Below, piece after piece: positions 8,538 through 16,482 of a DNA stretch of 64,000 nucleotides. The notes beneath the pieces are model-generated. The model had not been told where the DNA came from. It saw only the letters and a program-made list of their open reading frames with translations, and ran no database searches. The stretch covers positions 3,577,502-3,641,501 of the forward strand of contig NZ_AP018248.1 of NCBI RefSeq assembly GCF_002368295.1, written 5' to 3'. Origin of the DNA: Tolypothrix tenuis PCC 7101 (GTDB lineage Bacteria; Cyanobacteriota; Cyanobacteriia; Cyanobacteriales; Nostocaceae). Positions within the stretch are counted from its first letter, which is position 1. Every line of letters begins with the position of its first letter. Made by a program: the position numbers and the translations under genes.

Positions 8538-10046
8538 TTAGCTTCCTTGTTGCAACTGTTTAAATGGGTCTAGTAAAAAGTCAATAATCCGACGCTGACG
8601 AACAATTACTTCTGCGGTTGCTGTATCACCAGGACGTAAAGGTGTACATTTATTTTTACTAGGAATACAATTACTTTTCAGGGAAATTTCTAAATTATAT
8701 GCAGCAATTTTCCCATTAGGTGTATCAATTTCTAATGTGGTTGGTGAAATCTCTAATAACTCGCCTTCAATAATTCCATAATCTTGAAAAGGATAGGCAT
8801 CAAATTTAAGTTTTACAGGCAATCCTTTGCGTAAAGAACCACTTTCAGATGTAGGCATTTGTGCCCGAATAATTAACGGTGAATCTTCGGGAGCAATTTC
8901 TGCAACCATTGTTCCAGGTTGAACAACTGCACCAGGACGCTGAATTGGGAGTTGAAATACTCTACCCGCAATAGGAGATTTTAAGACTCGTTGCTGTAAT
9001 TGCAATTGCAAGCTGTTAATTTGACTATTAGTTTGAGCAATTTCTGCTTGTAAGGTAGTCGTTTCTGTGTCTAAATTTTTTAATTGCTCCTCGCTTTTGA
9101 GTACAGCCAATTTTCCTGAATGAGTTAATGCTTGATAACTGCGTTTTTGCTCTTTTAAGCGCAAATATGCTTGTTCAATTTCTGCCTTGGCTTGACGAAT
9201 TGTACGCTGATAGCTACTCTGTTGTTCGGCTAGGCGGAGATTAGCTTGTTTGATATCTGATTTGCTTTGTTCGTATAATCTCTGCCTGTCTTTGGCGATA
9301 TCTTGCTTATCAACAACATTAATTTCGGGGATAGCACCTGCTTGTTTAAGTTTACTGTAGCGTTCTACTTCTCTTTGGGCACTGGCTAAACTATTTTCTA
9401 ATAATTTATTTGCCGTGTGAGTTTGTTCGATAGTTTGTCTTGCTTGATTAACTTGGGTAATTTTTTCGGTTTGTTGAATTTCATAGGAGTTTTTCAAAGC
9501 CGTTAAATTTTGCTGTGCTTGCTCAATTTGGGCTTGTTTTTCTAACTCTTGAGCTTGATTTTGTTGGCGTTGAGTTGCTAAGGAGACGATGATTTGATTT
9601 TTCAGCAGATTTAATTGCGATCGCCTATTTAATTGTCCTTCTAATTTCTCCTTACTTTGGCGCAAATCAGACTTAACTAAGTCTGCATCTAATATCATGA
9701 CAGGTTCTCCAGGTTTGACTAGATCACCTTCTTTGACTGGGATAGATGTAACCGTCCCTGGTACAGCACTATCTAACTTAAATGTTTGACCTTTTGGCTC
9801 AAGTCTTCCCCTAGCTGTACCAGTTTCATCTATTTTCGATAACATCGCCCAAGGTAAAGCAATAGATATAAAACTGAGCAAAAAATACAACATACCCCTA
9901 GTCCAAACTTGGGGCAAGCTATCTAGTAAATCTTTAGTATATTCAGACAAATCATCAGGCAATTGATTGATGTTTGTAGATGATGTATCTGCCTGTTCGT
10001 ATTCATTGATGGTGTTTGCTACTTCGCCGTTAAATATCTCGGACAT
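8538..10046 (-). CDS. HlyD-family membrane fusion (periplasmic adaptor) protein
   Basis: About 502 residues. A cytoplasmic N-terminus and one membrane segment (MLYFLLSFISIALPWAML, about 54-71) are followed by a lipoyl/barrel half (VPVKEGDLVKPGEPVMILDAD-like), a long Gln/Glu-rich coiled coil (about 130-340) and a second lipoyl half with VLKSPIAGRVFQLP. This is the adaptor that links an inner-membrane C39 ABC exporter to an outer-membrane channel. The start is uncertain: an ATG at 10046 or a TTG at 10073, neither with a clear ribosome site. It lies downstream of the ABC exporter, from which it is separated by a 183-bp MITE, and upstream of the PPIase. No TolC gene is in the window. Confidence 0.85.
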   Translation of the reverse strand: MSEIFNGEVANTINEYEQADTSSTNINQLPDDLSEYTKDLLDSLPQVWTRGMLYFLLSFISIALPWAMLSKIDETGTARGRLEPKGQTFKLDSAVPGTVTSIPVKEGDLVKPGEPVMILDADLVKSDLRQSKEKLEGQLNRRSQLNLLKNQIIVSLATQRQQNQAQELEKQAQIEQAQQNLTALKNSYEIQQTEKITQVNQARQTIEQTHTANKLLENSLASAQREVERYSKLKQAGAIPEINVVDKQDIAKDRQRLYEQSKSDIKQANLRLAEQQSSYQRTIRQAKAEIEQAYLRLKEQKRSYQALTHSGKLAVLKSEEQLKNLDTETTTLQAEIAQTNSQINSLQLQLQQRVLKSPIAGRVFQLPIQRPGAVVQPGTMVAEIAPEDSPLIIRAQMPTSESGSLRKGLPVKLKFDAYPFQDYGIIEGELLEISPTTLEIDTPNGKIAAYNLEISLKSNCIPSKNKCTPLRPGDTATAEVIVRQRRIIDFLLDPFKQLQQGS

Positions 10047-10498
10047 AAGGTCTTTTTTGTTAGAAATTTGCAATTTATGGCAATCCTATAGCCCAATACA
10101 GTTCTGCTAAAAAAATAGTAATTGATTTGCCAGTTGTGGAAACAGCTAGCTCAATTGGGGGATTCTCCCCCAAACCCCCGATTGGGTGACGGTTGCGTCC
10201 CCCAAACCCCCTCCAAAAGTATTGTTTTGTTGTCAATTAGTTTTCTTAACTGAACTGTATTGTCCTATAGGCATCCGGTTTGATTTAGAGAAAATGCTTG
10301 TTGAGACTCTTTCAATTTAATAATGAGACAAAGATATTGGTAGAGGTTTAGCATTGCTATAACCTCTACGAAAAATATATTTGTATCAATATTTTTGGAA
10401 TTAGTATTAGAAATTAAACTGGGAATAAAGATATACTAAAATTTTCTCAAAAATCAAATATTTGAAAATATCATGCTTGACTTTTAGAGATGCTCAAT
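10047..10498. other. Gap between exporter and HlyD genes, filled mostly by a MITE
   Basis: No gene. A MITE occupies 10086-10268. The rest, up to the stop of the exporter gene, is AT-rich and without clear signals. The gap may uncouple hlyD transcription from the ABC gene or supply a promoter. Confidence 0.55.
10086..10268. mobile_element. MITE with CTATAG..CAATACAGTTC inverted ends
   Basis: The left end CTATAGCCCAATACAGTTC and the right end, read inverted as CTATAGGACAATACAGTTC, match at 17 of 19 positions. The centre holds the motif ACCCCCGATTGGGTGACGG with flanking C-rich runs. The same central block and a degenerate pair of ends recur at 61582-61800. It has no coding capacity. Confidence 0.72.
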
Positions 10499-13222
10499 TT
10501 AGGCTGATGCATCTAACTGTTGTTGATTGAGATAGAAATAATGTCCGCGTTTACTCATCAATTCTTGGTGAGTTCCACTTTCAATTAATACGCCTTTATC
10601 CAAAACCAAAATTAAATCGGCATTTCTGACAGTGGAAAGACGATGAGCAATTACTAAGGTAGTTCTTCCCTTAAGAATTGTATTAAAATTCTTCTGAATT
10701 ATTCTTTCCGATTCAGTATCTAAATGGGAAGTTGCCTCATCTAAAATTAATAAGCGAGGATTATCTAATAAAGCTCTAGCTATAGCGATTCTTTGTCTTT
10801 GTCCTCCTGAAAGCATTCCTCCACCTTCACCAGTTTGAGTTTCATAGCCCATTGGTAATTTTTTAATGAACTCATCAGCACCAGCTTGAGTTGCGGCTGC
10901 AATGATTTCTTCTAATTTTGCGCCGGGATTTCCTAAGCTAATATTTTCTCGAATTGTACTGCCAAATAAAAATGTATCTTGGTCAACTACTCCAACTTGT
11001 TGGCGTAAGGAACGTAAGGAAATAGTAGTAATATCGCATCCATCAATTAATATTTTGCCATCGCTAGGGGGATATAAGCCTAAAACTAACTTAGAAATCG
11101 TAGTTTTTCCCGAACCACTGCGTCCTACTAATGCTACCATCTGTCCGGGTTGAATATGAAAACTGAGGTTTTCAATCACATTAGTATCACTTTCTGAGTG
11201 ATAGCGAAAGGTGACATTGTCAAAGCGGATGTCACCTTTAATTTCAGGTAAATTCTGTTTGATTTGCTTTTGTAAATTTTCCTCTGGTTCGGCATCTAAT
11301 ACATCATTAATGCGTTCCATAGCAATTACAACTTCTTGCAGTTGGTTCCACAATACTGTTAAACGTTGGAAAGGAGCAATAATCGTATTTAACAGCATAT
11401 TAAATGCCACAAGCTGTCCAATTGTTAATTTATTTTGAATGACTAAATGCGCTCCAAGCCATAGCATAGCTGTAGTGGCAATTGCTTGAATAGCATTACT
11501 AAAAATTTGCAAGCGATTGCTAATAATTTGCCCAGAAAATCCAGTTTTAATGGCTTTGTGCAATAACTCTTCCCAATGCCAGCGTACTGTTTGTTCTACG
11601 GCTGTAGATTTCACTGTTCGCACCCCAGAAATAGCTTCAATTAGATAGCTACTTTCTTGGCTATAAGCACTAAATATTTCACGGGAAATCTTCTTTAAGA
11701 AGGGTGTTGCAATCAAAGCTAGTAAAAAGAATGGCGGTACAATTAATAAAGCCAGTAATGCCATTTGCCAACTGTACCAAAACATTAATCCTACATAGAT
11801 AAATACTGTGAGTAAATCTAAGAGGATTGATAAAGCTTCTCCAGAAAGAAAGCGTTGAATTTTGCGATTTTCTTGGACGCGAGAAATAATATCTCCGACA
11901 TAACGTGTTTCAAAGAAACTTAAAGGAAGTTGCAAAGTATGACGGATAAATCCGACAATTAAAGCAACATCTAGCTTATTGGCAGTATGGTCTAGTAAAT
12001 ATTGCCGCAAACCTGTTAGTGCTACCCGAAATAAACTAAAAATTAGCAATCCTAAACCCACAGCCGTTAAAGTTAACTCAGAACGCTGCACCACCACTCT
12101 ATCGAGAATAAATTGGGTAAATAAAGGGGTAATCAATCCAAATATTTGGATAAATAAGGAAGCTAAAAAGACTTCCAGTAACACCAAACTGTGCGGTTTA
12201 ATTAACTCAAAAAATTGCCAAAAGGGTGTTGTACTTTCTTCCGTATCTTTTAAAAGGGCTGTGGGTTGCAGTAGCAGTGCATATCCAGTCCAATCTGCTT
12301 TAAATTCCCGGTGAGTCAGGGTACGCTGACCAATGGCTGGGTCTGCAACTATGACATATTTATTGGTGATTTCATAGACAACTATATAATGTTTGCCCTC
12401 CCAGTGAGCGATCGCAGGTAATTTTTGCTTGGCTAATTGGTCGAGACTGGCTTTTACGGGTCTTGTGTTAAATCCGATACTTTCGGCTGCGATTGACAAT
12501 CCGCGCAGAGATGCACCGTTACGATCCACATTGGCAATATCTCGCACAAAATTGACACTAAAGCGCTTTCCCCAATAACGCGACACCATCACTAAACAAG
12601 CTGCACCGCAATCTGAGGCACTCTGTTGGGCAAAATATGGATAGCTTTTGGTGACCCGTTGCCATAAATGCCCGACTCTTTGTGTAGGGTTGGGAAAGTA
12701 GGCTTTGCTAATCTTTTTCTGAGAATTACTTGCTGGTAGTGGGGAAGAACTTGTGACGCTTGGTTGTTCAACAAGCTGGGGAGATGGGGGTTCATTGTCA
12801 GACTTAACAAACAGAGAATTTCGTGCTTGTGCTTGGGTGCGTAAATGTGCGTAAATTTCTGGATATTTGCCTATCAATGGTGACAGTGCTTCATCAGTAA
12901 GGAAAGCTAGGTGTAAATTAACACTAGCTCTGGCTGCATAAGCTTGAAAACCAGCCTCTCTAAACAAGGTAAATTCCCCAAATGATTGTCCTACTTCCAA
13001 AGTTGCAATCAATTCACCTGCATCATCGAGTAATCTGACTTTACCTGCAAGTACAATGTAAATACCCGCTTCAACATCGGTTCCTTGCCAAAATTTTCCT
13101 ACCTTGGGAGTAAGATATTTCACTTGTTCAAGGCAGTGCTGTAAGTCTTCTGAGGAGAGAGAATTACCCAAAACACTGCATAGTTGCTGCACAGACAGCG
13201 ACTCTGAGATATATTGCGCCAT
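10499..13222 (-). CDS. Peptidase-containing ABC exporter (C39 type) with N-terminal cyclic-nucleotide-binding-like domain
   Basis: A 907-residue fusion that should cleave double-glycine leaders and export the mature peptide. In order: a cNMP-binding-like beta barrel (about 40-135, GIYIVLAGKVRLL and GQSFGEFTLF), a linker rich in Ser/Pro, a C39 peptidase (about 195-315) with catalytic Cys205 in ASDCGAACLV, His278 in GKHYIVV and Asp294 in VADPAIG, a six-helix ABC membrane domain (about 345-620), and a nucleotide-binding domain with GRSGSGKTT, LSGGQRQRIAIAR, LLILDEAT and an IAHRLST H-loop. The domain order is that of HetC/SunT-like cyanobacterial exporters. It starts 36 bp after the HTH gene and precedes hlyD and the PPIase. 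Its substrate is most likely the 4974-5189 precursor. Confidence 0.92.
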   Translation of the reverse strand: MAQYISESLSVQQLCSVLGNSLSSEDLQHCLEQVKYLTPKVGKFWQGTDVEAGIYIVLAGKVRLLDDAGELIATLEVGQSFGEFTLFREAGFQAYAARASVNLHLAFLTDEALSPLIGKYPEIYAHLRTQAQARNSLFVKSDNEPPSPQLVEQPSVTSSSPLPASNSQKKISKAYFPNPTQRVGHLWQRVTKSYPYFAQQSASDCGAACLVMVSRYWGKRFSVNFVRDIANVDRNGASLRGLSIAAESIGFNTRPVKASLDQLAKQKLPAIAHWEGKHYIVVYEITNKYVIVADPAIGQRTLTHREFKADWTGYALLLQPTALLKDTEESTTPFWQFFELIKPHSLVLLEVFLASLFIQIFGLITPLFTQFILDRVVVQRSELTLTAVGLGLLIFSLFRVALTGLRQYLLDHTANKLDVALIVGFIRHTLQLPLSFFETRYVGDIISRVQENRKIQRFLSGEALSILLDLLTVFIYVGLMFWYSWQMALLALLIVPPFFLLALIATPFLKKISREIFSAYSQESSYLIEAISGVRTVKSTAVEQTVRWHWEELLHKAIKTGFSGQIISNRLQIFSNAIQAIATTAMLWLGAHLVIQNKLTIGQLVAFNMLLNTIIAPFQRLTVLWNQLQEVVIAMERINDVLDAEPEENLQKQIKQNLPEIKGDIRFDNVTFRYHSESDTNVIENLSFHIQPGQMVALVGRSGSGKTTISKLVLGLYPPSDGKILIDGCDITTISLRSLRQQVGVVDQDTFLFGSTIRENISLGNPGAKLEEIIAAATQAGADEFIKKLPMGYETQTGEGGGMLSGGQRQRIAIARALLDNPRLLILDEATSHLDTESERIIQKNFNTILKGRTTLVIAHRLSTVRNADLILVLDKGVLIESGTHQELMSKRGHYFYLNQQQLDASA

Positions 13223-13257
13223 GAAATCCTGAACTGGTACTTACTGTTTCTGCGTAT

Positions 13258-13857
13258 TTATTTTTCTGATTCCAAAAGAAAAAATCCCGTAAAATTACGT
13301 GATTTTTCGGCTTTAAGGTCAGAAATCAAGATTTTTTGTCCTGCTGTTTTCTCTGTATGTTCACTCTGAGATAAAGTAGGTTTGGGGATGGTTGATAATC
13401 CCATTTGTTTGAGGACGCGTTTAAGATGGCGATCGCTCACATCAATTCCCAATTCTTTCGCTAAATGCTTTCGCAACCAATTGACTGTCCAGCGTCTAAA
13501 CCCATAGCCACAATCCCTAGGATTTAGAGAAAGTAACTGTTGTAAGCGTTCCAAATATTCCTGATTAATTGCTTTTGGGCGACCTAGAGGGCAATCTTGC
13601 CATTGGTGCGCCATCCCAGTACGGGCAATATGCATCCAGTGTCTTGCGGTCGCTGGAGAACATTTTAATGTCTGACAAATTTCGGTTTGAGTTTTGCCCT
13701 CATCCGCCAACAACATAATTTCGATTCGCTGATGATAAGACTCAGACAAATCATCTTGTAAATTTTTTTGCAGCTGTTTACGCTGAAACGGTGTTAAATA
13801 CTTACCTGTTCCCATATTTGGGAGATTAACTTCAGGTTGCTCAAAATCTTTTGACAT
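13258..13857 (-). CDS. Helix-turn-helix protein related to the N-terminus of IS630-type transposases
   Basis: 199 residues from the ATG at 13857. An HTH region (RIEIMLLADEGKTQTEICQTLKCSPATARHW; about 46-76) is followed by a second winged-helix-like segment with RRWTVNWLRKHLAKELGIDVSDRHLKRVLKQMG. This resembles the DNA-binding half of IS630/Tc1-type transposases, but no DDE catalytic domain follows and the tail diverges. Its intact frame and position 36 bp upstream of the exporter suggest a domesticated regulator of the export operon. A truncated transposase remnant is the alternative. No terminal repeats were seen around it. Confidence 0.65.
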   Translation of the reverse strand: MSKDFEQPEVNLPNMGTGKYLTPFQRKQLQKNLQDDLSESYHQRIEIMLLADEGKTQTEICQTLKCSPATARHWMHIARTGMAHQWQDCPLGRPKAINQEYLERLQQLLSLNPRDCGYGFRRWTVNWLRKHLAKELGIDVSDRHLKRVLKQMGLSTIPKPTLSQSEHTEKTAGQKILISDLKAEKSRNFTGFFLLESEK

Positions 13858-14295
13858 CACGGTATTTGGCTGTTGATTCCCTATAAATTGACTGTAAACT
13901 TTTATGCACCCTGAGAGTTAAAGTAAAAACAACCGTAGAATTCGGTATATCCTAAGTTATTTTTGGTACGCTGCATGATGCAGACGTAAGTTTTTTTCGC
14001 CCAAAAGTCAATGCTTTGGGAATTGATACTAGTAACTACACAGATAAGAAATTATTTTCCGTAAAGATTTTATTGAGTACAATTAAGCGGGCAAATGCGC
14101 GATCGCATAGGGGTGGGAAAAGGGGAAGGGGGAAAGACAAAACCTTTCTGCGACTTCTGCAAGAAGTCTATTATGTAGGGCGTTTAGTCGCAAATGAGTT
14201 GAGGTCAATCAATTACCAAACTCCAAATGACAAATGACAAATGACAAATGACAAATGACATGGGATGCTTATTGAGCGATTAGTGAGATTTGCAG
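13858..14295. other. Intergenic region before thrB, with a 7-bp tandem repeat
   Basis: No supported gene; an open frame at 14016-14237 is low-complexity. A short tandem array of AAATGAC units (about five copies) lies at 14224-14260. The region should hold divergent promoters for the HTH/exporter operon and thrB. Confidence 0.55.
14224..14260. repeat. Short tandem repeat, unit AAATGAC
   Basis: About five head-to-tail copies of a 7-bp unit, of the heptameric short tandem repeat type common in heterocystous cyanobacteria. Confidence 0.85.
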
Positions 14296-15219
14296 ATGTC
14301 TGTTGTTTCTAGTGTCACTGTTACTGTTCCCGCTACCACTGCTAACTTGGGGCCTGGTTTTGACTGCATTGGTGCAGCTTTAACGCTGTATAACAAAGTT
14401 AAGTTTACACGTCTGGATGCAGGCGGGTTAATTATTCAGGTCACAGGTAAAGAAGCAGAAGGGGTAAACACTGATGAAAGTAATCTGCTCTATCAAGCCT
14501 TTGTCAAGTTATATCAACATATAGAGCAGATACCGCCGAGTGTGAAAATTGAGATTGATTTAGGTGTACCTTTGGCGCGGGGTTTAGGTAGTTCCGCAAC
14601 AGCAATTGTTGGTGGTTTGGTTGCGGCTAATCAATTGGCTGGCGAACCACTCTCTCAGTTGCAGGTGATGGAATTAGCGATCGCAATGGAAGGACATCCT
14701 GATAATGTGGTTCCCGCCTTGCTGGGGGGATGTCGTCTAGCTGCTACCAGTGCTGAGGGTTGGGAAATTTGTGATGTTCCCTGGGATGAAAATGTTGTGC
14801 CGGTGGTGGCGATTCCTGATTTTGAACTTTCAACTCAAGAAGCGCGGCGAGTTCTCCCTACAGAGTTTAGCCGTGCAGATGCAATTTTTAATACCGCTCA
14901 TTTGGGTTTATTGTTGCGGGGCTTGGCAACTGGTAAGGGAGAATGGTTAAAGACGGCTTTGCAAGATAAGTTACATCAACCTTATCGTCAAGCATTGATT
15001 CCTGGTTACGATGCTGTGAATCAAGCTGCTGTTGCTGCTGGTGCTTATGGCATGGTGATTAGTGGTGCAGGGCCGACATTGTTGGCTTTAGCAGATGCAC
15101 AACATTCTCCGGCTGTAGCAGCAGCAATGCAAACTGCTTGGCAAACAGTAGGAATTACAGCTGATGTGCGATCGCTTTCTTTGGATAACCAAGGTGCGAA
15201 AAGCCTTAACGAAGGATAA
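14296..15219 (+). CDS. thrB: Homoserine kinase
   Basis: A 307-residue GHMP-family kinase that phosphorylates L-homoserine with ATP, the step before threonine synthase. The N-terminus VTVTVPATTANLGPGFDCIG and the GHMP ATP-binding loop VPLARGLGSSATAIVGGL (about 91-108) are diagnostic, as are MEGHPDNVVPALLGGC and the C-terminal VISGAGPTLLAL. The ATG at 14296 gives the usual MSVVSSVTVTVPA start; the TTG six bases earlier is less likely. A coiled-coil gene follows after 9 bp and is probably co-transcribed. Confidence 0.95.
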   Translation: MSVVSSVTVTVPATTANLGPGFDCIGAALTLYNKVKFTRLDAGGLIIQVTGKEAEGVNTDESNLLYQAFVKLYQHIEQIPPSVKIEIDLGVPLARGLGSSATAIVGGLVAANQLAGEPLSQLQVMELAIAMEGHPDNVVPALLGGCRLAATSAEGWEICDVPWDENVVPVVAIPDFELSTQEARRVLPTEFSRADAIFNTAHLGLLLRGLATGKGEWLKTALQDKLHQPYRQALIPGYDAVNQAAVAAGAYGMVISGAGPTLLALADAQHSPAVAAAMQTAWQTVGITADVRSLSLDNQGAKSLNEG

Positions 15220-15228
15220 ATAGGAATT

Positions 15229-15738
15229 ATGCAGCAGATTCTCTCAGAAATAGCAGGGCTTCGCCAACAAATTCAGGTTCTCCAGCAAGAACGTGCTACT
15301 CTCACTATTAATAATGTAGTGTCGAGCGAGAATGATTCACCCATCGCCATAGCTGAAGCTTACCGTCGCTTTGCTAGGGAGAATCCGCAATTAGCTGTGG
15401 AACTCAAGGGAATTGATGATGCGATCGCAGCTTTAGAATCTCAGATAGACCAAAAACAAGCTGAGTTAGCTCGTTGGCAAACTGAATCTAAACGACTTAC
15501 TCTAGAGCAACAGCTAGAAGAAGCGAGAAACTTAGCACAGGTTCATGCTCAACGCATCAATCAACTTGCTGGAGAACTAGCCACAGAAATTCGCCTATTA
15601 AAATCTTGCGCCGATGAGTTAAGTCCCCTTTACTGGCAGGTTTACTATAAACCATTTATTACCGGCTTTAAGACAATCTCAGTTCCTCATGTGCGTTCCG
15701 ACGGCGACGTGTGGACAATTGTCAATCGCATCGTCTAA
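15229..15738 (+). CDS. Conserved coiled-coil protein of unknown function
   Basis: 169 residues. Residues 1-30 and about 60-120 are Gln/Glu/Leu-rich and predicted by eye to form coiled coils (LRQQIQVLQQERATL, IDDAIAALESQIDQKQAELARWQTESKRL). The C-terminal part (about 125-169, ELSPLYWQVYYKPFITGFKTISVPHVRSD) is different and probably globular. There is no signal peptide or membrane segment. It is 9 bp downstream of thrB, so it is probably in the same operon, but nothing in it points to threonine synthesis. Not recognised as a named family. Confidence 0.75.
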   Translation: MQQILSEIAGLRQQIQVLQQERATLTINNVVSSENDSPIAIAEAYRRFARENPQLAVELKGIDDAIAALESQIDQKQAELARWQTESKRLTLEQQLEEARNLAQVHAQRINQLAGELATEIRLLKSCADELSPLYWQVYYKPFITGFKTISVPHVRSDGDVWTIVNRIV

Positions 15739-15747
15739 GGGACTTCT

Positions 15748-15820
15748 AGGGACTTCCAACTAAAAAAATATCCCGTCGCTGAGTAGGCAGGGGGCAGGGA
15801 GCAGGGAGCAGGGGGAGAAA
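15748..15820. repeat. 73-bp direct repeat, copy A
   Basis: It begins AGGGACTTCCAACTAAAAAA and ends in CAGGGAGCAGGGAGCAGGGG plus GAGAAA. It is identical to 16389-16462 except for one extra G there. Copy A lies outside the nested transposons, copy B inside them and 20 bp before the first CRISPR repeat. A shorter, degenerate relative lies at about 15869-15910. Confidence 0.9.
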
Positions 15821-16144
15821 GAAAAATATTATCTAAGTAAATTGGATAATTTATTTTCTGGAAGTCCCCTAACTAAAAAAATATACTATCGCTTTTTTGG
15901 CAGGGGGGACTCCGGGCGACATTGGTGTCAACTTAAGCTAAAAGCTATATAGGGCGGGCGTTGTACAAATACCTCGCCCTCATCCCCTAACCCCTTCTCC
16001 CTCAGGGAGAAGGGGAATTGAATCTCTTGCTCCCCTCTCCTGGTGGAAGCTACGGTGTACACACAAGTCTTAAAATTCCCCCTAGTGCTTGGTTTGATCA
16101 TCTAACTAATGGTTGTGCGATCGCTCTCGAAGCCTGTCCACACC

Positions 16145-16270
16145 CAATACTTGTCGGTTAAGGGTAAAAGGGGAAGGGGAAAAGGGGTAAGAAAAAACCT
16201 TTAACCCTTACCCTTTCACCTTTTCCCCAAACCAAATTCCAAGTTTAAAATCCTTAACCGAGCAGTATTG
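16145..16270. mobile_element. 126-bp MITE nested in the left arm of the foldback element
   Basis: Inverted ends CAATACTTGTCGGTTAAGG and CCTTAACCGAGCAGTATTG. The 10-bp duplication TGTCCACACC flanks it (16135-16144 and 16271-16280). The inside is a G-rich/C-rich hairpin (AAGGGGAAGGGGAAAAGGGG and complement). A partial relative ending CGCTTAACCGAGTAGTATTG is at 25678-25697. Confidence 0.85.
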
Positions 16271-16388
16271 TGTCCACACCCAAGAGGAACGACGTAGGCG
16301 GAGCCTTCCCGCAGGGTAGCAATCGCAAAAACCACGGGATTATGTGATTACCTCGCTGCGCTCGTAATGACAATTTCAGGGGTCTATA

Positions 16389-16462
16389 AGGGACTTCCAA
16401 CTAAAAAAATATCCCGTCGCTGAGTAGGCAGGGGGGCAGGGAGCAGGGAGCAGGGGGAGAAA
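16389..16462. repeat. 74-bp direct repeat, copy B, next to the CRISPR array
   Basis: Second copy of the sequence at 15748-15820 with one extra G. It occupies the place where a CRISPR leader would be expected and includes GCAGGGA short repeats, so it is not the AT-rich leader usually seen. Confidence 0.88.
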
Positions 16463-16482
16463 TCGACTTTGGGGCTTCCGCA

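Noticed and set aside
13258..13857. Active IS630-type transposase
   Set aside because: Only the DNA-binding half is present, with no DDE domain and no terminal repeats.
14016..14237. 73-codon open frame before thrB
   Set aside because: Basic, low-complexity product (RGGKRGRGKDK) running into a 7-bp tandem repeat; no ribosome site.
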